Shown here one piece after another: positions 25,604-32,630 of a stretch of DNA of 37,713 bases. Under the pieces are notes generated by a model that was not told the origin of the DNA, searched no databases, and saw only the letters and a program-made list of their open reading frames with translations. Made by a program: the position numbers and the translations under genes. The DNA is from Caldisericota bacterium (GTDB taxonomy: Bacteria; Caldisericota; Caldisericia; Caldisericales; Caldisericaceae), in NCBI GenBank assembly GCA_034717215.1, contig JAYELD010000078.1:1-37713 (forward strand), read 5' to 3'. How positions within the stretch are numbered: the first letter of the stretch is position 1; each line of letters opens with the position of its first letter.

Positions 25604-25641
25604 AACATCCTCCTAGCTTACACCAATATTAATTTAATTAT

Positions 25642-25669
25642 ATCATAACTATAAAAATAATATTTTCAA
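25642..25669 (-). promoter_or_regulatory. Promoter of the iscS unit
   Basis: Minus strand TTGAAA (25669-25664), 16-nt spacer, TATGAT (25647-25642); an alternative TATAAT lies 5 bases further on. Confidence 0.6.
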
Positions 25670-25670
25670 G
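25645..25670 (-). repeat. 26-bp promoter repeat, copy 2
   Basis: Identical over 26 bp to 23885-23910, in the same orientation and the same place relative to its operon. Confidence 0.85.
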
Positions 25671-25683
25671 GAATATGTACAAG

Positions 25684-25714
25684 AAAAGAGAACATCGAAA
25701 AGATGTTCTCTTTT
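25684..25714 (-). terminator. Intrinsic terminator of the thiamine transport operon
   Basis: A perfect 13-bp stem (arms 25684-25696 and 25702-25714, outer part AAAAGAGAACATC) with a 5-nt loop. The arm ends in TTTT on either strand, so it can work in both directions. It lies 38 nt after the last gene of the ABC operon. Confidence 0.85.
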
Positions 25715-25751
25715 ACTTTAATTCGCTCCTGCAATCAAATTAATAAAATAT

Positions 25752-26783
25752 TCAGTCACCAATAATCATTTCAATCCATTTTTCCAGCCATATTTGGCTT
25801 TTATTTGCAATATCCTCGGCAGGAAGAGTAATATACTTATCTGCAGTTACTGCGTAGCTATAGCATTCCGGGAGTTGTATTGACGTATCAATAGGAAATG
25901 CCCATTGGTATAATGGAAGGTTTTCTTGAAATTCATTCCTAAGCATAAACTCTATGTACTGTTGGGCAAGTTCTTGATGTTTGCCGCCTTTTACTATTCC
26001 TACAAATTCCAATTGCAGCCAGCCACCTTCTTCCGGGAGCACTGCCTTATATCGTGTCACTTCATCTTCATAATAGAAATATGCCGGATCAACATCGTAA
26101 CTCAACACCATTGGCGCCTCTTTATTTTGAACGAAAGCAGTATCAAAAGCAGAAGTCCAATCAGGATATATATGAAAAATAGTTGGTTTCAGTTTCTCCC
26201 AATAATCTATGTAATAGTCCTCGCCATAAACTGCTATGGTCCAGAGTAAAAATCCCATGCCAGGAGAAGAAGAACGAGGATCTTCCAATATCAGCTTCCC
26301 TTTATATTCCGGCTTGAGCAAATCTTCGAAACTTTGCGGAGGCTTTTTTATCACTTCCGAATCATAAATAATTGCAAGTGAATTCGGGCCATCAAAAGGA
26401 GTGACTCTCCAATTTTTATCAATTCTGTATTCTTCTGGTATCACCTTGTAGTTCTCAGGACGGTATGGAATAAAAATTTCTTCTTTCAATGCCTTCGCTA
26501 AATTATTCATATTTAAACCAACAAATAAATCGGCCTGGGGATTATTCTTTTCCAGAATTAACCTGTTCAATGTTGCCCCAACACCACCAAAAGTTCTATA
26601 TTCTATTTTACAATTATATTTTTCTTCAAATAATTTATTCGTTGCGTCAGGTAATCCATACGAGACAAAACTATCGTAAGAATAAATGGTGAGTGTCTCC
26701 TCTACACTTTCCTTCTGTTTGCATCCGATTAATCCACCTGAAAACAATAAAATAACAAGAAATAAAACAATTATCCTCTTCAT
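25752..26783 (-). CDS. thiB: Thiamine ABC transporter substrate-binding lipoprotein
   Basis: 343 residues with a lipoprotein signal (hydrophobic 4-16, lipobox LIGC, Cys21). The mature part matches ThiB/TbpA-type iron-transporter-superfamily binding proteins: LTIYSYDSFVSYG, GLNMNNLAKAL, DPRSSSPGMGFLLWTIAVYG, DWTSAFDTAFVQNKEAPMV and LSYDVDPAYFYYEDE. It should capture thiamine or its phosphates outside the membrane and pass it to the ThiP-like permease. Last gene of the riboswitch-controlled operon; the terminator follows. Confidence 0.9.
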   Translation of the reverse strand: MKRIIVLFLVILLFSGGLIGCKQKESVEETLTIYSYDSFVSYGLPDATNKLFEEKYNCKIEYRTFGGVGATLNRLILEKNNPQADLFVGLNMNNLAKALKEEIFIPYRPENYKVIPEEYRIDKNWRVTPFDGPNSLAIIYDSEVIKKPPQSFEDLLKPEYKGKLILEDPRSSSPGMGFLLWTIAVYGEDYYIDYWEKLKPTIFHIYPDWTSAFDTAFVQNKEAPMVLSYDVDPAYFYYEDEVTRYKAVLPEEGGWLQLEFVGIVKGGKHQELAQQYIEFMLRNEFQENLPLYQWAFPIDTSIQLPECYSYAVTADKYITLPAEDIANKSQIWLEKWIEMIIGD

Positions 26784-26786
26784 GAA

Positions 26787-27077
26787 TTATGCCTCCTTTC
26801 TGAATTTCTTTACTTTTTCTTTTATTGTAATTCCGCCCTTTTTATCATCAATTTTAATAACTGTAATAACTCGCCCTGATCCTTGTTCTCTTGCAGTTAT
26901 GTGCGCTTGCTTAATCACATCAAGTAATTGCTCTAAATCGCCTTCAACTGTTGTACTATTTGCTTCCACCTCATATTTCAAACCCGAATCAATCACTACC
27001 TGTATTGCTTTTTCGACAATCTCATTTACCTGCTCTTCGGGTATAACAGGTAATACGCTAAACTCGGCAATTGCCAT
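26787..27077 (-). CDS. MTH1187/DUF77-family thiamine-binding protein
   Basis: A 96-residue cytoplasmic ferredoxin-like-fold protein: AIAEFSVLPVIP at the N-terminus, the EANSTTVEGDLEQLLDVIKQAH segment of the Thiamine_BP (PF01910) family, and GSGRVITVIKIDD. Family members bind thiamine or its hydroxymethylpyrimidine part. Its place between the ATPase and the binding protein of a TPP-regulated ABC operon supports that ligand. The ATG follows the ATPase stop directly (TAG-ATG), with AGGAGGTG upstream. It may be an intracellular carrier or sensor for imported thiamine. Confidence 0.88.
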   Translation of the reverse strand: MAIAEFSVLPVIPEEQVNEIVEKAIQVVIDSGLKYEVEANSTTVEGDLEQLLDVIKQAHITAREQGSGRVITVIKIDDKKGGITIKEKVKKFRKEA

Positions 27078-28013
27078 CTAATCACCTCCTTCCAAATCAA
27101 ATCTTATTACATCACCAGGTTTTATTTCCTTTACATTCCTCAAAAATTCTCGTACAAGGATACGGTTATCCTGCATCTTGACATACATTTCAACCCCACT
27201 GTCTAAATACACAATCTTCTCGACAGTTCCTTCAAATTTTCCACTGCGGCTCATAACAATCTCTTCCGGTCGTATATATTTTATTTCCCCGTTAACTACT
27301 AACCGATTTATCTTGCCAATAAACTCCCTTGCAAACACTGTTTTCGGATGCTCATACAAATTCACAGGTGTGTCAGTCTGGTCAATTCTGCCATTATTCA
27401 TTAATACAATTCGCTCGGCAAGATACATAGCTTCTGCCTGATCATGAGTCACGTATATAATAGTGGTGTTAAATCTTTGATGGAACTCTTTTAATTCTTC
27501 CATCAATCTTTCTCTGATCTTTGCATCCAGTGATGAAAGAGGTTCATCCATAAGAAGCACATCAGGTTTAACCACCATTGCTCGAGCAACAGCAACGCGC
27601 TGCTTTTCTCCGCCAGATATCATATCAGGATATTTATTCAATATGTGCGTGATGCCGAATTGCTCTGCTATATTAAATATTGTTTCTTTTATTTTTTTGC
27701 TCTCAAAATGCTTTATTTTCAATCCAAAGGCTATATTGGAATATACAGAAAGGTAAGGGAAAAGTGCATAATCCTGAAAAACTACTCCTATATTCCTATT
27801 GCTAGTTGGTAAAAAAGAAATATCAATCCCATCCTTTAAAATTTTGCCACGGTCCTGGCGGATAAAACCTGCAATAATATGCAAGACTGTAGTTTTCCCG
27901 GAACCTGATGGCCCTAAAATAGATATAAACTCTCCACTCGCCACATCAAAATCTACATTCAAAGAAAATCCCGGGTATCTCTTCTTTATCCCAATTAAAT
28001 CAATTTTTTTCAT
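27078..28013 (-). CDS. thiQ: ABC transporter ATPase, thiamine import (ThiQ-like)
   Basis: 311 residues: Walker A GPSGSGKTT (34-42), Q-loop VFQDYALFPYL, signature SGGEKQRVAVARA, Walker B LLMDEPLSSLDA, switch His in YVTHDQAEAM, then a TOBE-like C-terminal extension of about 80 residues, longer than E. coli ThiQ. Such ATPases also serve iron or spermidine importers, so the substrate comes from the TPP riboswitch, the ThiB-like protein and the DUF77 neighbour. It overlaps the permease gene by an ATGA. Confidence 0.9.
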   Translation of the reverse strand: MKKIDLIGIKKRYPGFSLNVDFDVASGEFISILGPSGSGKTTVLHIIAGFIRQDRGKILKDGIDISFLPTSNRNIGVVFQDYALFPYLSVYSNIAFGLKIKHFESKKIKETIFNIAEQFGITHILNKYPDMISGGEKQRVAVARAMVVKPDVLLMDEPLSSLDAKIRERLMEELKEFHQRFNTTIIYVTHDQAEAMYLAERIVLMNNGRIDQTDTPVNLYEHPKTVFAREFIGKINRLVVNGEIKYIRPEEIVMSRSGKFEGTVEKIVYLDSGVEMYVKMQDNRILVREFLRNVKEIKPGDVIRFDLEGGD

Positions 28014-29695
28014 ATTATCGGTACCTCTTTTTTTAGTTTATCAATGAGAATAAATGCAACTAAGCTGGCAAGTGCAAGTAAAGCCCCCATAGCTGACGCT
28101 ATTCCAAAGTGTCTTCCTGAAAGAAACCTGAACAGTGCGATAGGCATTGTTGTAAAGGATGGTTTATATAACATATATGCGGCACCAAATTCTCCCATTG
28201 AAATTGCAAAAGAAAATACTGCAGAAGCTATCAAAGCAGGACGAATCAAATTCAGATCCACTGAGAAGAATGCTTTCAATCTGCTCATGCCTAAACTTTC
28301 AGCGACAAATACATATGAAGCAGATGTTGTTTCTATCATGGGGAGGAGAGCGCGTACTGTAAATGGCAAAGCAATAAGAGTATGAGCTATCGGTATAATT
28401 ATCCAGCTATTAAGCAAAGCAGGGTGCCCTTGAAAAGAGATGATGTAAGAGAGAGCAATTGTAATAGGTGAAATCGCAAGAGGCAACATAAATAAAGTAA
28501 GAAGAATGTTTTTACCAATAAACTTACCTCGTAACCCATATGTAATAAGTAAAGCAAATATAATTGAAAAAATTACTGTTATGCCCGCAAATATAAGGCT
28601 ATTTCCGATTACATGGATAGGAAGAACTCCGGTAATATAATTATATTTGCTGCTCATAAGCCCTGCAAAATTCGATAAAGTAAACGCACCGGTTAAGGGA
28701 TTGCGAAAAGCAGAAATAAATATCACGGTGATTGGTGCAATGATGAGCATCACTACAAAAATAAGATAAGTCAAAGACAATGATAAAGTTGTTTTATTTT
28801 TAACAATATTCTTCTTTTTAGCTATGCCTCTTTTCAAAGTGCCTTTTTTTATTAAGTTACCACTCCAAAGATACACATACATAAACAATAAAGAAAATAC
28901 TCCTTGAAACAAAGCAAGTGCACTACCCATCTTAAAATCAGAAAACATATTATAGTACGTATATATTGAAACTTCGATCGTTGCAAAACGGGCTCCACCT
29001 ATGGTGAGAATGATGACAAAACTTAAGAAACAAAACACAAAAACAAGAGAAAAACTTGCAATAATTGCCGGAAGAAGTAAAGGAATAATAACTTTAGTAA
29101 AAACAGCAAATCGGGAAGAACCCATGCTTTCTGCAGCAAATTTATATTCTTCCGATATTCCTTCCCAGTCAGCTCCAATAATCCGTACTACAATTGGAAA
29201 ATTATAAAAAACATGCACTAATATAATTCCCGTAAATGAATACAGAAGCGAAATTGGATGGCTTAAATGAAACACTCCCATCAATATTTGATTGACAAAT
29301 CCGCTGGTGCCAAATAAGGTAATAAAACCAAGAGCAACAAGAACGGAAGGAAGCACAAAAGGAACAGTCGTAAGAGAAACAAGAAACCCTTTGCCCTTGA
29401 AATCGTAATGAGAGATAATATACGCACCAGGAAAACCTATAAGCAATGTAAAAAGTGCGCTAATAAAAGCTTCTTTGAACGTAAAAGATAACACTTTTAA
29501 CGTATAGGGCCTTGTAAATATTGTGTAAAAATTATCCAAAGTAAACTTATTAGATTCTGAAAAAAATGCAGTCTTTGTAATATTAAATAAAGGCAGATAA
29601 AAAAATATGGTAAGAAAAACAATAGGTAAACAGAATTTTAATATTCTATTTAATTGAACTCCCTCAAAACTTTTTCTATGTAATGCACTTTTCAT
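28010..29695 (-). CDS. thiP: ABC transporter permease, two fused domains (ThiP-like)
   Basis: A 561-residue polytopic protein with two binding-protein-dependent transport domains in tandem (roughly 60-260 and 340-555), each with about six helices and an EAA-type loop (EYKFAAESMGSSRFAVF and YVFVAESLGMSRLKAFF). This is the ThiP/FbpB layout. With the ThiQ- and ThiB-like proteins it should form a complete thiamine importer. The ATG at 29695 lies 8 nt after GGAGG, which is itself part of the TPP riboswitch 3' strand. Confidence 0.9.
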   Translation of the reverse strand: MKSALHRKSFEGVQLNRILKFCLPIVFLTIFFYLPLFNITKTAFFSESNKFTLDNFYTIFTRPYTLKVLSFTFKEAFISALFTLLIGFPGAYIISHYDFKGKGFLVSLTTVPFVLPSVLVALGFITLFGTSGFVNQILMGVFHLSHPISLLYSFTGIILVHVFYNFPIVVRIIGADWEGISEEYKFAAESMGSSRFAVFTKVIIPLLLPAIIASFSLVFVFCFLSFVIILTIGGARFATIEVSIYTYYNMFSDFKMGSALALFQGVFSLLFMYVYLWSGNLIKKGTLKRGIAKKKNIVKNKTTLSLSLTYLIFVVMLIIAPITVIFISAFRNPLTGAFTLSNFAGLMSSKYNYITGVLPIHVIGNSLIFAGITVIFSIIFALLITYGLRGKFIGKNILLTLFMLPLAISPITIALSYIISFQGHPALLNSWIIIPIAHTLIALPFTVRALLPMIETTSASYVFVAESLGMSRLKAFFSVDLNLIRPALIASAVFSFAISMGEFGAAYMLYKPSFTTMPIALFRFLSGRHFGIASAMGALLALASLVAFILIDKLKKEVPII

Positions 29696-29698
29696 AAC

Positions 29699-29788
29699 GC
29701 TTCCCTCCGGTAGGATTACCTACATCAGGTTCAATGGGTTGAAGTCAAACTTCTCTCAGCCTACTCAAACAATCTTTTCGGCACCCCA
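29699..29788 (-). promoter_or_regulatory. TPP (THI-box) riboswitch
   Basis: The minus strand carries the THI-box core in order: GGGGTGCC (29787-29780), GGCTGAGA, a short GAAG...CTTC hairpin, AACCCATTGAACCTGATG, and a closing part reading CCTACCGGAGGGAAGC. The GGAGG in that closing part is also the SD of the permease gene, so TPP binding can hide it directly with no separate expression platform. This supports a thiamine role for the operon. Confidence 0.95.
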
Positions 29789-29801
29789 AACTATTTTTTA
29801 A

Positions 29802-29829
29802 ATTTTAACAGATTTTAAAGATTTTTCAA
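29802..29829 (-). promoter_or_regulatory. Promoter of the thiamine operon
   Basis: Minus strand TTGAAA (29829-29824), 16-nt spacer, TAAAAT (29807-29802). The predicted start is near 29795, a few bases before the riboswitch. Confidence 0.65.
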
Positions 29830-29834
29830 TGTAT

Positions 29835-30614
29835 TTATTTATTTAATCGCTTATCTTTTTTATAAGATGCATATGCATTATGGTTATGTATGCTTTCAAA
29901 ATTTACTGCTTCCACAGAATAAAATGTAATACGCTGGTCTTGATCTAATCCAATCGAAATGCTTCTTACCAAATCCTCTACAAATCGTGGATGAGCATAA
30001 GCAGTTTCTGTAATATATTTTTCATCTTTTCTCTTCAGGAGCGAATAAACCGGGGCACTTGCTGACTGCTCAGATATTTCGACAACCTCTTCAATCCAAA
30101 CCAGCTTATTCATCCTGATTTGCACTTTTGCAAGTCCCCTCTGATTATGTGCGCTGACATCGCTAATCTCCTTGGAACAAGGACACAAATTGTGCACAGG
30201 AGTATTCACTTCTAACATAAAGTCAAATTTTTCTTTCTTAGACGCAATAAATGCGCAGTCATAATTCATAAAGCTCTTAATTTTTGAAATCGGTGCCTTT
30301 TTGAAAATAAAGTATGGAAATCTTACCTCAATATGCGCTGCATTGGCATCTAATTTAGTTTTCATATCATCCAGGATTTGTTCAAGATTACGTATACTCA
30401 TATTGTTTTGATGTTCATCCAATACTTCTATAAACCTGCTCATATGTGTCCCCCTGAATTCTTTGGGAAGATTCACATACATATTAATTCTTGCGACAGT
30501 GTGCTGATGCTTATTTTCTTTGTCTAAGACTTGTATCGGATAAAAGATACTGTTAACTCCCACCTTATCCAGGGGGATGTTCCTTGTATCCTTCTCATTC
30601 TGTATGTCTTTCAT
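29835..30614 (-). CDS. folE2: GTP cyclohydrolase FolE2 (type IB)
   Basis: 259 residues from the ATG at 30614, preceded by AGGAGATAG; an in-frame start at 30650 lies deep in queD and was rejected. It converts GTP to 7,8-dihydroneopterin triphosphate, the entry to folate and queuosine. Motifs: RGTHMSRF near 54-61, HNLCPCSKEI with the metal Cys (C144/C146), SAHNQRG, EISEQSASAPVYSLLKR and HPRFVEDLVR. The gene overlaps queD by 20 nt, which favours 7-deazapurine (preQ0) synthesis, though dihydroneopterin triphosphate also serves folate. Confidence 0.94.
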   Translation of the reverse strand: MKDIQNEKDTRNIPLDKVGVNSIFYPIQVLDKENKHQHTVARINMYVNLPKEFRGTHMSRFIEVLDEHQNNMSIRNLEQILDDMKTKLDANAAHIEVRFPYFIFKKAPISKIKSFMNYDCAFIASKKEKFDFMLEVNTPVHNLCPCSKEISDVSAHNQRGLAKVQIRMNKLVWIEEVVEISEQSASAPVYSLLKRKDEKYITETAYAHPRFVEDLVRSISIGLDQDQRITFYSVEAVNFESIHNHNAYASYKKDKRLNK

Positions 30615-30975
30615 CACTATCTCCTCTAAATGTAACCGTATTATTTGCACCTTCCGATAGGCTTACCTCGTACATAGTACAGCCATATTTTTTAAACACC
30701 GGTAAAAGCGTTGTATAAATCCAGCGTGTAACAATCTCAGTTGTAGAATTTGGAAACAAATCATTAAGGTAACCATGGTCTAATTTGTCTATAATCATTT
30801 CATTCACAATTTTTTTGATAACCGCAAAGTCGATAACCATTTCGTTATCCCCAAGTTTCCCTACGACTGTTACTTTAAGTCGGTATGTATGCCCGTGCAA
30901 CTTTTCACATTTTCCCTGATAATCTATAATTTTATGTGCCGCATCAAACGTAAATTCTCTTGAAAGATAATACAT
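30595..30975 (-). CDS. queD: 6-carboxy-5,6,7,8-tetrahydropterin synthase QueD
   Basis: 126 residues from the ATG at 30975 with GGAGGT 5 nt upstream; the farther start at 31017 lacks an SD. Zinc ligands are H14 (FDAAHKI), H27 and H29 (HGHTYRL); the catalytic Cys23 in CEKLHGH is the QueD type, and DHGYLND plus the C-terminal SLSEGANNTVTF glutamate complete the active site. It turns dihydroneopterin triphosphate into carboxytetrahydropterin for queuosine. QueC/QueE genes are not in the window. A PTPS-III folate role is less likely because the Cys is kept. Confidence 0.92.
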   Translation of the reverse strand: MYYLSREFTFDAAHKIIDYQGKCEKLHGHTYRLKVTVVGKLGDNEMVIDFAVIKKIVNEMIIDKLDHGYLNDLFPNSTTEIVTRWIYTTLLPVFKKYGCTMYEVSLSEGANNTVTFRGDSDERHTE

Positions 30976-31079
30976 GTTTACCTCCACTAAATAATTTTCA
31001 TAATTCTCAAATAACAAATACTCTTCTTAAAACTATACCTGTCTTTGCGTTTTTAATCTTTTTAACTTTTGCCTGATGT

Positions 31080-31107
31080 ATTATAATCCATTTTTAAATA
31101 TTAGGAA
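31080..31107 (-). promoter_or_regulatory. Candidate promoter of queD-folE2
   Basis: Minus strand TATAAT (31085-31080) with a weak -35 TTCCTA (31107-31102) at 16 nt. The weak -35 together with the palindrome just upstream suggests activator control. Confidence 0.4.
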
Positions 31108-31113
31108 ATCCTT

Positions 31114-31129
31114 TGTCTTGACCAAGACA
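31114..31129. promoter_or_regulatory. Operator-like palindrome upstream of queD
   Basis: TGTCTTGACCAAGACA: 7-bp arms around a 2-nt centre, located about 7 nt upstream of the weak -35 of queD-folE2. The rest of the 323-nt gap (30976-31298) shows no gene. Confidence 0.4.
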
Positions 31130-31206
31130 TCTTTCTTGCCGCGAAATAACTACATGCATATGAACCCCATTCTAATCTATATAGCCTGCCTTTTTTTATG
31201 ATAAGT

Positions 31207-31288
31207 ACTCAACAACCTCAAAAATCATTATAAAACTCCAAAAATAATTTGGAAATATTTATGTTAAGGATAAAATATAAAAAGAGGG
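31207..31288 (+). repeat. Copy 1 of a region-4 sigma gene tail with embedded promoter
   Basis: This stretch is strongly similar to 36715-36797: ACTCAACAACCTCAAAAA, then a run ending AATAATTTGGAAATATTT. In copy 2 it is the coding tail of the region-4 sigma-like gene; here the frame is decayed and no gene body precedes it. It is a remnant of a duplicated locus. Confidence 0.75.
31249..31276 (+). promoter_or_regulatory. Promoter of the stalk-domain gene (31299-32360)
   Basis: TTGGAA (31249-31254), 16-nt spacer, TAAAAT (31271-31276), inside the repeated segment; the same layout is seen at 36759-36786. Confidence 0.55.
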
Positions 31289-31298
31289 GAGGTGCAAA

Positions 31299-32360
31299 AT
31301 GAAAAAAATCTTGGTTGGATTAATCGTCTTTACGATAATGGTATTATCTATTTCGCCTGCTGTTCTCTTTCAAACAAACATTGCTCAAGCAGATTCTTCT
31401 ACCTGTCATTGGGAGGAGATAAATAATGGTTTGTATGGCAGAACGGTTTACTCTCTTACTATTGACTCAAACAATACTATTTATGCAGGAACAAGAGGCG
31501 GTGCTTTTAAATCCATCGATGGTGCAAACTGGGCAGAAATAAACAACGGGCTGACAAATACATATATTAACTCTCTTGTTATTGACTCAAACAATAATGC
31601 TTATGCGGGAACAAGAGGTGGTGGTGTTTTTAAATGTATCTGCTCTCCTTCCAGCCCTCCAAATCTTCAGACAACTGTTTCCTCTTCTTCTATTACTCTC
31701 ACATGGTTTGCTTCTACTCAGAGTACATACCCCATTGCAGGTTATGCAATCTACAAAGGAACAACTTCAAGTAATGAGTTAGCAACGCCAATAGGGATAG
31801 TAGATATTTCTACAACAATCTATGCAGATACAAATGTTATTTCAGGTACAACGTATTACTACTATGTAAAAGCATTTGATAATCAATCGCCTGCAAATTA
31901 CTCTGAACCTTCTAATGAAGTTAGTGCAGTATACAAAAAACTTGCTCCAAAAATTATTATCACGCTTTGGCCTGACAATCCAACGATGACTGTAAACGGT
32001 GTTTCTCAGGGAATAGATCCTGGCAGAGGTACAAAACCTGTTATCATTCCTGAGTGGTCAAGAACGGTTGTACCCATTAGAGTAATAGTTGAAGCTCTTG
32101 GTGGAACAATTGAATGGGATGGAACAGAAAGAAAGGTAACAATCAATTTTAACCATACAACAATAGAACTATGGATAGATAGTCCAAAAGCAAGAATAAA
32201 CGGCAATGAAGTATACATTGACCCAAACAATCATGGTGTGAAACCAATTATAATAAATGATAGAACGATGTTGCCTCTGAGATTTGTTGCAGAATCTCTT
32301 GGCTGTGATGTAGGCTGGGACAACGATACAAGGACAATAACGATTACATACAGGGGATAA
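31299..32360 (+). CDS. Secreted protein: beta-propeller-type repeats, FN3, stalk domain
   Basis: 353 residues with a signal peptide (cleavage after about residue 31, AQA). Two tandem ~43-residue repeats follow (WEEINNGL...SLTIDSNNTIYAGTRGG and WAEINNGL...SLVIDSNNNAYAGTRGG), like blades of ligand-binding propeller proteins. A fibronectin type III domain is at about 120-208 and a copper amine oxidase N-terminal-like stalk domain at 215-353 (TVVPIRVIVEALGG, RTMLPLRFVAESLGC, TRTITITY). It probably sits in or on the cell envelope; no catalytic motif is visible. GGGGAGGTG precedes the ATG. A remnant of a paralogue lies at 37578-37655. Confidence 0.85.
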   Translation: MKKILVGLIVFTIMVLSISPAVLFQTNIAQADSSTCHWEEINNGLYGRTVYSLTIDSNNTIYAGTRGGAFKSIDGANWAEINNGLTNTYINSLVIDSNNNAYAGTRGGGVFKCICSPSSPPNLQTTVSSSSITLTWFASTQSTYPIAGYAIYKGTTSSNELATPIGIVDISTTIYADTNVISGTTYYYYVKAFDNQSPANYSEPSNEVSAVYKKLAPKIIITLWPDNPTMTVNGVSQGIDPGRGTKPVIIPEWSRTVVPIRVIVEALGGTIEWDGTERKVTINFNHTTIELWIDSPKARINGNEVYIDPNNHGVKPIIINDRTMLPLRFVAESLGCDVGWDNDTRTITITYRG

Positions 32361-32476
32361 ATTTTGAAGATAAAAATAGAACTTGACAAAAAGGTTTTAA
32401 GTATTACTACATAACTGAATTAAGTATTTTTCATTAAAGGAGGCAAGAAATAAAAAATTTGAACAGGGATGTAGCA

Positions 32477-32556
32477 TTGGGAAAGAAGAATATCCAAAGT
32501 TTAGCTATAGCACCAAATTGGAAGGATATTCGCAGTTAACTGCGAATATAACCAAG
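32477..32556 (+). repeat. Intergenic element A with a 24-bp perfect palindrome
   Basis: It contains the perfect palindrome 32526-32549 (half-site ATATTCGCAGTT). The element resembles 36833-36902 (shared TTGGGA, AGTTT, CACCAAA, GGATAT and the hairpin position). An orphan SD AAAGGAGGC at about 32440 precedes ATA instead of ATG. The rest of 32361-32630 holds a TTGACA at 32383-32388 without a clear -10. Confidence 0.5.
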
Positions 32557-32630
32557 TTATACGCAATCCTTCGGGACGCCTAAGATAAAAACATAAATAG
32601 AAAATTAATACTAATGAAAGGAGGTAAAAA

